A program made the translations under genes and the position numbers. A stretch of 64,000 bases of DNA from Pratylenchus scribneri (lineage: Eukaryota > Nematoda > Chromadorea > Rhabditida > Pratylenchidae): assembly GCA_030063045.1 (NCBI GenBank), contig JAQSEB010000033.1, positions 2,965,001 to 3,029,000 of the forward strand, in the 5' to 3' direction. Position 1 is the first letter of the stretch. Each line of letters opens with the position of its first letter. The notes below the pieces were generated by a model, which saw only the letters and a list, made by a program, of their open reading frames with translations, was not told the DNA's origin and searched no databases. Below are positions 12,553 to 22,782 of the stretch, in pieces.

Positions 12553-12807
12553 GGGCTAAAAAATTTAAAAATGGGATTATTAAAAATTGCCTTCCATTTG
12601 AAAAATCATCGATTTTTAAGCTGTGAGCGACCATAATCGGAGGCTAATCAAGTCACTTCTGATTATTATTTTCCTCCACATGTTCGGCGTGTTCCTTCGG
12701 AGTATGGTGAACTTAATTTTCACGTTCACTTCGCCCAATGTGTTCTTGAAGCGGGGCTTCTCCAATGCAGCCTCATTTCTGATCATTATCGTTTATAGTG
12801 CGAATAC

Positions 12808-12813
12808 TCCAGT
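12808..12813. repeat. Maverick target-site duplication, left (TCCAGT)
   Basis: The six bases TCCAGT directly precede the left terminal inverted repeat and recur directly after the right one at 43129-43134. A 6-bp duplication is the known Polinton/Maverick integration signature. Confidence 0.92.
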
Positions 12814-13087
12814 AGTAGTATAAGCGTGACGGAATCATCCCCCCCCCCCCCCCTGTTTCGATCCTAGATTCCCCCCGATCCTGTGATCAAAAAATACCTG
12901 ACTAAGTTTTTAGAAAGCCAAAAGGAATTGACTACTTTTGCCTACCAGATTGATCAAATTACTCCAGACAGTCTTTGAAAGTCCAAAGGTTATGGCAACT
13001 CTCCATTCCAATCTACTAGTTTAATTTTTATAGCCAAAGATTTTGATAACTCTGCAAAAAAAGGCTAAAATAACTTTCTTTAAACCC
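12814..13087. repeat. Maverick left terminal inverted repeat (274 bp)
   Basis: Matches the reverse complement of 42862-43128 almost base for base from AGTAGTATAAGCG to CTTTCTTTAAACCC. The main difference is the length of a poly-C tract near 12839-12853. It begins AG, as Polintons do. Confidence 0.93.
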
Positions 13088-13437
13088 AAAGTATTTTAAA
13101 CGTAATAGTATATTTAAAAAAAGATAAAAAAATTACAAGACTTTTTAAGCCCAAAGTATTTTAAACGTAATGGAGTCATTATATTGAAAAAAGATGAATT
13201 GGACTAATCGATCAAATAAAATTTTAATATTGAAATCTATTCTCTAATCGACATTTATTCAGAGATTCTACCAAATTTATAATATTACCTTTCTTCATAA
13301 TTCGATTAATTAATAATGAATTATTTCATGATCTTTGGACTGATCAATTTTTGCTTTTAACCATAATAAACAAAAGAACTTTAATCAAACAAGATATTCC
13401 TATTGATTTATTTTTAGCTTATTCCTTAATAGAATAA

Positions 13438-13699
13438 TCTAGAACATTCTAGAATATTTTATTGAGTTTTGAATAAGGATAGAGAAAGAGAAATAGGAAA
13501 AGATAATAAGAAAGAGAAAACATATTATATGGAAAATTCTAGAACATTCTAGAATATTCTATTGAATTTTGATTAATGAGAGAGAAGGAGAAAAGGAGAA
13601 ATAGAATGTGAGAGAGAGAAAGAAGGGAAAGTTCTAGAACACGAAAAACTTCTAGAATCTTCCAGAACATTCTAGAATGTCTGGAGAAATTGTATAAAA
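13438..13699 (+). promoter_or_regulatory. heat-shock-element array plus TATA box (unit 1)
   Basis: Alternating GAA/TTC pentamer units, the binding pattern of heat shock factor, occur in clusters. Four units lie at 13442-13459 (the last one TTT), six perfect units at 13532-13559 and six perfect units at 13650-13677. A shorter pair lies at 13632-13639. The last cluster ends about 15 bp before TATAAAA at 13693-13699. Cluster density and placement are those of a classical heat-inducible promoter. The likely start of transcription is about 30 bp downstream. The target transcript is uncertain: a 28-codon ORF at 13764, or a leader for the polymerase gene at 15749. Confidence 0.75.
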
Positions 13700-13763
13700 G
13701 GACGAGGAAATTGACTAAATTATTCATTATATTCCAAACTAAAAAATCTAAAAATTCATTAAT

Positions 13764-13850
13764 ATGGGTCGTCTTTTTGCTTTTCTTGTATTGGGATTAC
13801 ATTTTGATTACATTAAAAAGGTTGGTAAATTTTTAGCTTACAATCTATAG
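13764..13850 (+). CDS. possible 28-aa hydrophobic peptide downstream of HSE promoter (unit 1)
   Basis: ATG at 13764 lies about 65 bp after the heat-shock-type TATA box. The 28-residue product has a signal-like hydrophobic N-terminus (LFAFLVLGL) and ends at 13850. It could be a leader peptide, an upstream ORF or the first exon of a longer transcript; GGTAAAT near 13823 could act as a donor. The same ORF is intact in unit 2. There is no homology I recognise, so this is low confidence. Confidence 0.2.
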   Translation: MGRLFAFLVLGLHFDYIKKVGKFLAYNL

Positions 13851-14194
13851 TTAAATAATCTTATTAAAAGTAAAATCATTAATTATTTACTTCAAATTTA
13901 TGTCCAGTATAATCGAATCAATAACAAAATTACTTAAACCTACGCATGAAAAGAGGGAAAATCATGATTCATATGGACAGCAGGTTAATTAAATGGCAAA
14001 TTGGGACAATGAAAATAGATTGAAATGAATGATTCATCGGGACAGGTTTAATTGAATAACGAAATATAGACAATAAAAGAAAGGGAAAAAGATGACACAT
14101 AGGGACAGGTTTTATTTGATTACGAAATAGAAAACAACGAAAAAGGGATGACTCATCGACGGGACAGGTTTAATTAAATGACGAATAGGATTAA

Positions 14195-14640
14195 GGAAGA
14201 TGGAATGACCTGGGCGGAAAGGGGAAATGGATTATGAAATAGGGCAGACAAAGGGAATGACGTGGGCGGAAAGGGGAAATGGATTATGAAATAGGGCAGA
14301 CAAAGGGAATGACGTGGGCGGAAAGGGTAAATGGATTATGAAATAGGGCAGACAAAGGGAATGACGTGGGCGGAAAGGGGAAATGGATTTTGAAATTGGG
14401 ACATACAAGGGGAATCACGTGAGTGGCAAGGGGAAAAGGATTTTGAAATTGGGACAAACAAGGGGAATGACGTGGGCGGAAAGGGTAAATGGATTATGAA
14501 ATAGGGCAGACAAAGGGAATGACGTGGGCGGAAAGGGGAAATGGATTTTGAAATTGGGACATACAAGGGGAATCACGTGAGTGGCAAGGGGAAATGGATT
14601 TTGAAATTGGGACAAACAAGGGGAATGATACCCTATATAA
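14195..14640 (+). promoter_or_regulatory. 52-bp repeat array with TGACGTGG/TCACGTGA sites plus TATA (unit 1)
   Basis: A purine-rich unit of 52-53 bp is repeated about eight times. Five units carry TGACGTGG (14258, 14310, 14362, 14468, 14520). Two carry TCACGTGA at the homologous place (14415, 14573), and the first unit is degenerate. TGACGTGG is the known unfolded-protein-response element bound by XBP1/ATF6-type bZIP factors. TCACGTGA is an E-box of the TFEB/HLH-30 type. The array ends in TATATAA at 14634-14640. The regular spacing places the sites on one face of the helix. The regulatory role is inferred from motif identity and arrangement. Confidence 0.55.
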
Positions 14641-14879
14641 GGCCCAAGTTTTTCGTCCTTCCTCATTTATAATATCCCCGAAATCTCCCCGAAATGACCG
14701 GACAAAGCCCGAATTAATCCCGATAGTGCCGAATTAGTGCCAATAGTGCCGAATTAGTCCCGATGATGCCAAATTGGTCCCGATAGTGCCGAATCGGTCA
14801 TGATTGTGCTGAAATGATCCTGATAATGCCGAATTGACTTCGATTGTTCCGAGCAAATGGCGGTTAGTCCCCATTCAAT

Positions 14880-15235
14880 CCCGACCTGAACCGAGTCAAC
14901 CCGACCTGTCCCGTGTTGATCCCGACCTGTCCCGAGTTGATCCCGACCAGTCCCGAGTTGATCCCGACCAGTCCCGAATTGAACCCGACCTGTCCCGAGT
15001 TTATCCCGACCAGTCCCGAATTGATCCCGACCTGTCCCGAGTTGATCCCGACCAGTCCCGATTTGATCCCGACCTGTCCCGAGTTGATCCCGACCTATCC
15101 CGAGTTGATCCCGACCAGTCCCGAATTGATCCCGACCTGTCCCGAGTTGATCCCGACCAGTCCCGAATTGATCCCGACCTGTCCCGAGTTGATCCCGACC
15201 TATCCCGAGTTAATCCCGACCTGACCCGAGTTGAA
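14880..15235. repeat. 21-bp minisatellite (unit 1)
   Basis: About 16 copies of a 21-bp unit, consensus GATCCCGACCTGTCCCGAGTT, with alternating CCTGT/CCAGT and GAGTT/GAATT variants. Because the unit is seven codons long and stop-free in several frames, open frames exist on both strands. The long forward one starts at a TTG and its product would be a pure heptad repeat, so I treat the tract as non-coding. A looser repeat of GTGCCGAATTAGT-type units precedes it (14710-14850). Confidence 0.85.
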
Positions 15236-15269
15236 CCCTTATGGTCTCCTTTATTTTGAAATAGGATGA

Positions 15270-15551
15270 CATCATTCATTTAAAAACAGGTTTTTTAAAT
15301 TAATATTTCGAAAGAGGATGAGTCATCATTCATCGAATAACAGGTTTTTAGTTGCCATTCATCTAATTTTGATGAGTCATCATTCGTAAAAGCAGGTTTT
15401 TACTTAATATTCATCTAATTATGATGAGTCAGCATTTATTAAAACAGGTTTTACCTGATATTTATCTAATTTTGATGAGTCATAATCTTTTAAAACAGGT
15501 TTTTATTTAATATTGCAGATGAGTCATCAAAGCCTAATGGGGCTTATAAAA
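15270..15551 (+). promoter_or_regulatory. AP-1-site array (five TGAGTCA) plus TATA upstream of polB (unit 1)
   Basis: TGAGTCA, the exact AP-1 (Fos/Jun-type bZIP) site, occurs at 15319, 15373, 15425, 15476 and 15520. It is mostly in an ATGAGTCAT context, within a unit of about 52 bp that also carries AACAGGTTTTT and TATCTAATTTTGATG. TATAAAA follows at 15545-15551. The polymerase ATG is 198 bp further on. This is most simply the promoter of the polymerase gene, probably stress- or growth-responsive. The role is inferred. Confidence 0.6.
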
Positions 15552-15748
15552 GAAAGGCTCAAATCGTCATTTTCATCCATTTTTCCTACATATTAATTCC
15601 AAATTTAAAAGCATAAATTAATAAATTTTTATTTAATTCATTATTATTTTGGGCTAATAATCCCATTTTATTTCAAATAATTTCATAAATAATTAATATA
15701 TTTTTTATTTAGATTAAAATTATTTTAATACTTATAATTAAAATTATA

Positions 15749-18700
15749 ATGACTACAAAAAGACATCTTTCTCCTTCGGATAAAATGTCTTCAAAAAAAT
15801 TGAAAAAATCTTCTGATTCAAATTTTCCAACTTTAAATAAAGAACAACGTTTATCTTCAAATATAAAAACACCATTAAGAAAATTTAAAAGATCTTATTC
15901 TGATTCTGATCTTTTGATCTTAGAAAAAGAACAACTTTCTTCTTCGAATAAAAAATTGAAAAGAAGTTCTTCAGAATCAGATGTTAAAAATATAAATAAA
16001 GAAGCGTATCAGGAAATAAGTCATCATGAGGGACGCATTAATCGATTTTCTACAAGCTATTTTGTAACCGAATTTGTCTTGCTTAATGCTATATCCTATC
16101 CTGAGGAAAAATTAAAAGAGATATTCAAAAATTTAATTGACGTGGCATATTCGAAATCAAATTCCTATGGGAATCAAGTAAGATAAGAACTCATGCATAT
16201 TTATTTCATTATAGGTTTCTCATTTTTCCATGCTCATAATGGGAAAGGGCCTTGATACTCCCATAGCCATTCCTGCGAGGGATAGAGAACATAATAATGT
16301 CGATGTTATTATGGAAGAAATTGATAAATTGAATATGAGCGACAAAAGAATTACATTGCTGTCTAATCCAATGAGGATTATCATAACTACGATTAGCCCT
16401 CCTGAAGGAAGTGGATTAAAAAAACTACCAGTAAAATTTCTGGACTGCAATGAAAAGGCCCTTATTAAAAATAGAAGTGAAGAAAATTGTCTTTACTACG
16501 CTGTAATTTTGGCAATGTTTCATGCCGATTTGGCTGAATTGGAGCCAAAGAAAAAATACCAAAGATTTAGTAAATTCTATAAAAATCTCAAAAAACAAAA
16601 AGAACTCGTCGAACAATTAATATTAAAAATGGATACTAAACCAGCAAAAAGTTCCGGATTGGATGAGATTATTCAAATACAAGAATTACTTGATGAAGAA
16701 TATCCTGAAAAATTTCGCTTAATAATCTTTTCATCGGATAATGTTTATTTGAAACCAATCTGGAAAGGGCCACGTTCACGCAAATATAACTTAATTTTAT
16801 ATTTATCTGGAAATCACTATGATGTAATAAAAAGCGTGACAAAATTTTTCAAAATAAAGAAAAAATACTGCTTTGAATGTGAAATAACTTATACACAGTA
16901 AATCGATAATATTATTTCAATATTAATAATTATTTTAGTAATGCTCATCACCGGAAAAATTGCGTGTCGAGATGTTATATGTGCTCAAATATGAGTAACT
17001 TTTCAACTTGTATCAAAGAGCCAGACTTTGAAATAACATGCGATCAATGCAAGAGAACCTACAATAACAAACATTGTTATGAACACCATTTAAACCAAAT
17101 GTGCCATGCATATAAAAAATGTGAATTGTGCCATAAAGTTTTTCAAACCGTTAAAAATAAACCTCATGTTTGTGGTGAAAAATATTGTCAAAAATGGTAA
17201 TTAATATTATGAAATTAAACTTAATTTATTTAGTCGTGTGATACATAATCCCAAAAATTCCTGTTTTGTAATGCCTTTAAAGAAAATGTCATCGAAACCA
17301 TATAGAATTATTGCTTATGATTTTGAAACTACACAAAATATTGAAAAATATACCGGCATTTTCGAACATAGTGTAAATTTCTGTTCGGCGAGAATTATAT
17401 GCACCCGTTGTATTGATAACTTAAATGAAAATTGTGAAATATGTGGACAAGAAAGACATAAAACATGGAATGATATGGATAATCTCGACCCATTGGAAGA
17501 ATTCGTTAAATGGTTATTGAAGGGATATTCAAAGGAATTTAAGACTTTAATATTTGCTCATTATGGAGGTAAAAATTAAAAATTTATTTCTATATTTTAT
17601 CTTATTAGGAAAATTTGACCATCATTTTATCCTCCAACGATTGTACAAATTACAAATAGCTCCAAAAGATTTATTAATGTCCGGGAATAAAATTTATGAA
17701 TTCACCGTCAAAGCAGGAAGAGATTTTTCTTCATTGACATTCAGAGATTCATATTTGCTTATGAATGTCAAACTAAAGGATTTGAAAAGAACATTTAATT
17801 TGAAAGCTGATAATAAATTATATTTCCCTTATTTGTATGTCTTCATTAATATTAAAAAAAAAATTAATTTTTAGATTCAATAAAGAAGAAAATTATAAAA
17901 TCAAACTTGATCGATTACCGCCCATGGATGATTATTTACCAGATGGAATGAATCTATCTGATAGGAAGGAATTTGTAAAATGGTATTTGGCAAATGAACA
18001 TACTCCTTTTTATCTACCGGAAAAACTGCATGAATATGGCTCCAATGATACTGAAATTTTGCTTGAAGCAATTATAGAGATGCGAAAAATATTGCTTCAA
18101 GTAACAGATGGCTTCGATGTATTCGAAAAAAGTGCTACAATCGCCGGAATTTCAATGAATATATTTAAATTCAAATTCCTACGAGAAAATTTAATAGCCA
18201 TTGTTCCTGAAGGTATTTAGGCTTAAAATATTCATCTCGAAAAATTAATTAGGAGGTTATGAGAGACATGATAGGGCCAGTCCGATTTCATTAAAATATT
18301 TTCAATGGATATCAAAGAAGTTTAATTTGGATATAAAGACAGCAGTAAATGGTGGAGAAATGAGAATTGGAAAATATAAATTAGATGGATACATCGAGAA
18401 GGAAAATCGAGCAATTGAATTTTTAGGGTAAGACTTGTTTTATTTTTATTTACAATATTCTAGATGTAACTTCCATGGATGCCTAAAATGCTATAAACCG
18501 GGGGAAATTAGTGTTAATGGAAAAACCATGAAAGAAAACAATGAAAATACATGGATAAGGATCAACGAAATTTCCAAATCGCTTAAAGTCGATGTAAAAT
18601 GGGAGTGTGAAGTCCATGATGAAAAGAAAAAGGATAAGGAAATGAAAGAATTTCTTGAGGATATTGGGAATGACATGGGTCCAATAAATCCTAGGGATGC

Positions 18701-20387
18701 ATATTTTGGTGGGAGAACAGGGTAAAAATTAATAATCAACCATTTAAATTACCAAATTGATATTTAGACCTCTTTGCCTTTATAAAAAAGCTGATGAGAA
18801 TACCAAAATATCAATGTTCGATATAGTTAGTTTATATCCATTTATTAATTATACTACAAGGTAATAAATATTTTAATATTATTTAAACCAAATATTATTT
18901 TAAGTTATCCAATCGGAATTCCGGAAATTGTAATACCAAAAAATGAAGATGTTCTATGGACTTCCCCCGAAGATATTCCTCATAAGGGACTATTTAAAGT
19001 CAGAATTTTACCTCCAAGAAATCTTTTGGTACCCGTAATACCTATTCGATGTGATCAACGAATGCTTTTCGCTCTTTGTCATCGTTGTGCTAAAGATTTT
19101 GAATTTAAAAATACAAAAACAAATCATAAATGCCATCACACCGACAAGGAACGTGAATTTACGACAACTATTACTAGCATGGAATTAGAGGAAGCATTGA
19201 GAAAAAAATACATTGTGACAAAATTTTATCGGGCATGGCATTATAATAAGTTTTCGAATAATTTGTTTAAAGAATATGTCAGGTAAATTTAAAAGTTAAA
19301 AATTTATGCATAATTATCTTAGGCTTTTCTTGAAAATAAAAATTGAAGCCAGCGGTTTTCCCGAAAATGTTAAAACAGAGGAAGATAAAATAAAATTTAA
19401 AATGGAATATAAAGAAAAATACGGAATAGAAATTGATTTGGAGAATGTCAAATACAACCCCGGATTACGTCATATTGCCAAGTTATGTTTGAACTCATTA
19501 TGGGGAAAATTTTCAATGCGTAATACTCTGGCGAAGAGCGAAATTATAATAGATCCATCCGAATATTTTAAATTAATATTTGATCATAAGAAAGAAATTA
19601 ATATGATACTTCCAATGTCAGACACAACTATGAGATTAGTTTATAAAGATAAGAAAGAATACTGCGAAGAGCATAATTCGAGTAATATAGTATGTTCAAT
19701 ATTATGGCACTTAATCGACTGCTTAAATTAATAAACATATTTAGATTATTTCTTTGTGGACTACGAGTGCAGCTCGTCTTGTTTTGCTAAAATATATGGA
19801 TGCTGTTAATAATACACCTGATAGTAAAATTTTATATACAGGTAATTATCATAATTTTATATAACGTAATATTTAATTTAAGATACTGACTCGATTATAT
19901 TTTCGCACCCTAAAAATGTTGAACCAATTAAAAACGGAAGTTTTCTTGGAGAAATGATGAGGGAATATGAAGATTTTGAGATTCAAGAATTTTGTAGTGG
20001 TGGAGTAAGTGATAAAAAAGTAAATAAAAATAATATTTTTATATTATAGGCTAAACAATTGGCATTACAATTGAAAAATATTAATAATGGCGAAATAAAG
20101 AATGTTTTAAAACTCAGAGGTATTAAATTTTTCATTCAAATTCTGAAATAAATTTAGGGATTACTCTGGATTATCGAAGCTGCCAAAAATTTCAATATGA
20201 TGAATTCAAAAATATGGTTTTAAATTTTGGTTTAGATTTTGATCCTGTCAAATTTGAATATCTAAAAATTGCTCCTCAGAGAGATTCTAAATTATTTAGC
20301 AAGAAAGTTGAAAAAAAGTATATAACAAAATGCCAAAAAGGAATTATTAATGATAATTATGATGTAAAACCATTTGGCTATGAATAA
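15749..20387 (+). CDS. polB: Maverick DNA polymerase B (protein-primed type), 15 exons, 1352 aa (unit 1)
   Basis: Exons: 15749-16177, 16215-16897, 16939-17196, 17234-17568, 17609-17834, 17875-18212, 18253-18427, 18464-18721, 18768-18860, 18905-19282, 19323-19689, 19745-19841, 19883-20004, 20050-20119, 20158-20387. The sum is 4059 nt, exactly 1353 codons, with no stop. Introns are 36-51 bp. A Lys/Ser-rich N-terminus is followed by an OTU-like region (Cys235, His344), Cys/His zinc modules (about 380-457), a 3'-5' exonuclease with DFE (486-488), FD (572) and Y698xxxD702, then palm motifs DIVSLYP (D919), KxxxNSLWG (1111-1119), YTDTDS (1211-1216) and KLRG (1274-1277). All catalytic residues are present. 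It replicates the element from the termini, presumably protein-primed. The AP-1/TATA array lies just upstream. Confidence 0.93.
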
Positions 20388-20527
20388 TTTTTCCAAATAT
20401 GTAAATATATTTACATTTTTAAAGAATAAATTTTATAATTGATATCTATTTTGGTTGGGTTAATGAACCCTTAAATTTTATTAAATCTTATATAATATTA
20501 TAAATCTCGTAAATTATTTTAGGCTTA

Positions 20528-20774
20528 ATGAATAAAGTTAATAAAAAATCCCATGTCAAATCGGGGTAAGAATTTCATTAAATTTTCATAATTAAATATT
20601 ATATTAAGATGGGATGAAGCATTATTGGAACATGAACGCCATGTCATAAAGCGGCAAAATTGGTTGAAGGACTTTGAAAAAAACTGGCGACGAAATACAA
20701 TTCGTAATCTCACGGCGAAAATCCAAAAGAAAATGCTGAAGGAAATGAATAAAAATATAAATAAACGAAAATAA
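20528..20774 (+). CDS. small basic protein, 2 exons, 67 aa (unit 1)
   Basis: ATG at 20528, exon 20528-20565, a 43-bp intron with GTAAG and TTAAG borders, exon 20609-20774. The joined frame is 68 codons with stop. The product is strongly basic (Lys/Arg about one third) and helical in character, with WLKDFEKNWRRN in the middle. It lies tail-to-tail with the protease gene and downstream of polB. An AG at 20521-20522 just before the ATG could be a trans- or cis-splice acceptor. It is conserved intact in unit 2. The function is unknown; a nucleic-acid-binding or core-like role is only inferred from composition. Confidence 0.55.
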
Positions 20775-20810
20775 TGGAAGAAGGATGTTATCGCATGCAA
20801 AAAGATAATA

Positions 20811-21254
20811 TTATTTTATCAATAAGCCAACAAAGAATTTAAGCATTAAATCAATTGTATTTTTAGAATTCAATAAATTTTTAACTATTTCCTTAAAACT
20901 TAATCCTATACATCTATTAAAAATAAAATATATACAAAAATGCCCACAGCTATCGGAAAATGGCGATTGGATCTTATGGTTATTCATTTTTATTTCTAAA
21001 AAATTATACAAATATTTAGTTATATCTTCATTAGGTTCTTCGGCATACGAATCAAAATATTCAATATTTTTTTCATTATTTACAAAAAAGGCTACCCAAT
21101 GTTCGCCTCTTGTTCCTTTTTTATCTGTGTTGGCAATGAAACAATGGGGATACTTAGCCAATAAAGGTATATTATTCGAGGAATAGACTCCTTGAAAATA
21201 TTTTTTGGTATGACAATTCCTTTTAAGAATTGAATCAATTTGAATCGAATTCAT
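20811..21254 (-). CDS. adenovirus-type cysteine protease, 147 aa (unit 1)
   Basis: This is the Polinton PRO gene, expected to process capsid precursors. The catalytic set is visible in order: His52 (GEHWVAFF), Asp68 (YFDSY), Gln96 (QSPFSDSCG) and nucleophile Cys103 (SCGHFC). The length is short but normal for Maverick adenain-like proteases. Last gene of the reverse-strand block, 33 bp after the major capsid stop. Unit 1 has Phe120 where unit 2 has Ser120. Confidence 0.88.
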   Translation of the reverse strand: MNSIQIDSILKRNCHTKKYFQGVYSSNNIPLLAKYPHCFIANTDKKGTRGEHWVAFFVNNEKNIEYFDSYAEEPNEDITKYLYNFLEIKMNNHKIQSPFSDSCGHFCIYFIFNRCIGLSFKEIVKNLLNSKNTIDLMLKFFVGLLIK

Positions 21255-21287
21255 CTTTATCTGATTAATTATTATTTAATATTCTTT

Positions 21288-22736
21288 TTATACCTGGCCA
21301 TCAGATGTTATGATTCGATCTTTGTCAATCGAAATTATGCCATCAAACTCGCCCATAACTATCATTTCATATCCTTCATCCTTAACGGGCTGGTTGAATT
21401 GTACCTTAATTGTAGTGGTTGAATTTTTTATTGTTTCGAAGCCAGGTGAATCCTCTAAGGTTGAAGTCATTGGGATTACAAAGAAGCAGTGACTAGTCAT
21501 GAACTTAGGCATACCAATTGAAATGGTTCGATCGATATTATCCATCCCTAATCCGGAATACAAATCGGTGAAAGCTCTAATAAATTTATTGTCACTAAAA
21601 TCTAAATTATATGCAACATTAGGGTATGTATTCCCATTGGCTTCTGCGCAAATACTTCTAACATTTGCATGCTCAAATTTGAAAGGAGATAGTGATTTCC
21701 TTCCACTGTAAGCATCATTCGAGACAAATCCAATAATTAACCGTCTAGGTACAATACTTGTGAAGCAATTCCATGCAAGATCTGTTCTTCCTTTACCGAC
21801 ATACAAGCTTCTCATTTCGATTCTTCTAATCGGATATTTGGCCATATTTGTCTCCAAATGTCGACTAATTGCATTGTTTAATGATTGGGTAACCTCCACC
21901 GTTTTTACATATAATTTCATATCCATAACTTTAAGACGATAGTTTGCATGATTTGCAGCCGATACTACCTGCACCGCTCCGTTAACTTCTTTCCTATAAT
22001 ATGGGCATAAAAGTAAGAAATCATCACTATTCCTATGGATGTTTATAATAATATCAGAATTTGAAAGCATTAATAGCTCTTGATTTCCGAGATCAAAATT
22101 TAATCTAACTAACGTTTCACAAGTCTGACCATTGGCAAATCTTGCTGCCCTTGCCACAAATCCTTTATTTGTTTCCTTATCTTGGTCAATATCATCCGGG
22201 TAATAGCAGCCGGCTTCGTGTAATGCCCTCCTGGTTTCATGAGATAGTCCAAGTTCATGTAAAATATATGAACGATAGGCATAATGAATTCCGCTATTGA
22301 ACACTTCAACATTTGAAATATTCATAGTCATTTGTCGGATAAATGATTGTCCAAAATTTTGAATAACTCCAACATGCTTATCATCTTCGTTAGCTGGAAC
22401 CGCTGGAACAGCAGGAACTGCTGGTTGATCCCCTTGAGCAGGTATAGCCGGTACCGCCGGTATTTCAGGTGTTACTTCTATTGGGACCCAATTTTCACCA
22501 ACCTTTTTCTCAATTCTTGTAGCTAGATAGAGCCACGTTCGGCTAAGGTCTGGAAATTGATTATCTGCAAAAAGTCTAAAGGTATAAGGTCCAGAGTCAT
22601 TTAAGGCGGCAAGTGGGAGTAATTCTCTCGTGCTTGTCTTATTTATCGCCACATTTGTCGGAGGTAAATCGAATATAGCTAAGGAATTTTCAATTCCTTC
22701 ACTGCTTAATCTATCAATTTTTTTGAGAGTTGTCAT
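21288..22736 (-). CDS. major capsid protein, double jelly-roll, about 482 aa (unit 1)
   Basis: This matches the Polinton major capsid protein in its C-terminal half: PRRLIIGFVSNDAYSGRKS, then a PFKFEH block, a P-x-DF region (NLDFSDNKFI) and a GMPKFMTSHCFFVIPMTST end. The frame is open from 22805, but the ATG at 22736 (MTTLKKIDRL) is preferred because the longer version would overlap the preceding gene. A Pro/Ala-rich insert (IPAVPAIPAQG and PAVPAVPAVPA) lies near residues 90-115. It would form the hexagonal capsomers of a virion. Confidence 0.88.
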   Translation of the reverse strand: MTTLKKIDRLSSEGIENSLAIFDLPPTNVAINKTSTRELLPLAALNDSGPYTFRLFADNQFPDLSRTWLYLATRIEKKVGENWVPIEVTPEIPAVPAIPAQGDQPAVPAVPAVPANEDDKHVGVIQNFGQSFIRQMTMNISNVEVFNSGIHYAYRSYILHELGLSHETRRALHEAGCYYPDDIDQDKETNKGFVARAARFANGQTCETLVRLNFDLGNQELLMLSNSDIIINIHRNSDDFLLLCPYYRKEVNGAVQVVSAANHANYRLKVMDMKLYVKTVEVTQSLNNAISRHLETNMAKYPIRRIEMRSLYVGKGRTDLAWNCFTSIVPRRLIIGFVSNDAYSGRKSLSPFKFEHANVRSICAEANGNTYPNVAYNLDFSDNKFIRAFTDLYSGLGMDNIDRTISIGMPKFMTSHCFFVIPMTSTLEDSPGFETIKNSTTTIKVQFNQPVKDEGYEMIVMGEFDGIISIDKDRIITSDGQV

Positions 22737-22782
22737 TATGATTGTAGGAATGTATTTATTTTCGAAACTATTTATACTTTTT

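Larger units (their letters stand above)
12079..12813 (+). pseudogene. serpentine (7TM) receptor, exons for TM5 and TM6-TM7, split by the Maverick
   Basis: Two exon pieces join in frame. 12079-12187 encodes a hydrophobic TM5-like helix (ILSGLIIAIYGSVWFFVFLL then RITK). 12621-12813 encodes a basic loop (NRRLIKS), a TM6-like helix, an outside loop and the start of a TM7-like helix ending ..IVYSANTPV. The donor A|GTCAGT and the acceptor TTTTTAAG fit. The NTP(V)xYVFR-type end of TM7 is typical of nematode serpentine receptors. No exons for TM1-TM4 are visible between 11640 and 12079, and an in-frame stop lies at 12040 just upstream. The last exon is broken at 12813 by the Maverick and resumes at 43135. 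It is therefore a disrupted or remnant receptor gene. The subfamily cannot be told. Confidence 0.55.

Noticed and set aside
14336..14666. Reverse-strand open frames with PFPP/CPISKS-type repeats in the purine-rich array
   Set aside because: They are translations of the 52-bp repeat opposite the promoter-type array. No start context or homology.
14834..15279. Long open frames across the 21-bp minisatellite on both strands
   Set aside because: They arise because the repeat unit is a multiple of three and lacks stops. The forward frame starts with TTG and the products are pure heptad repeats.
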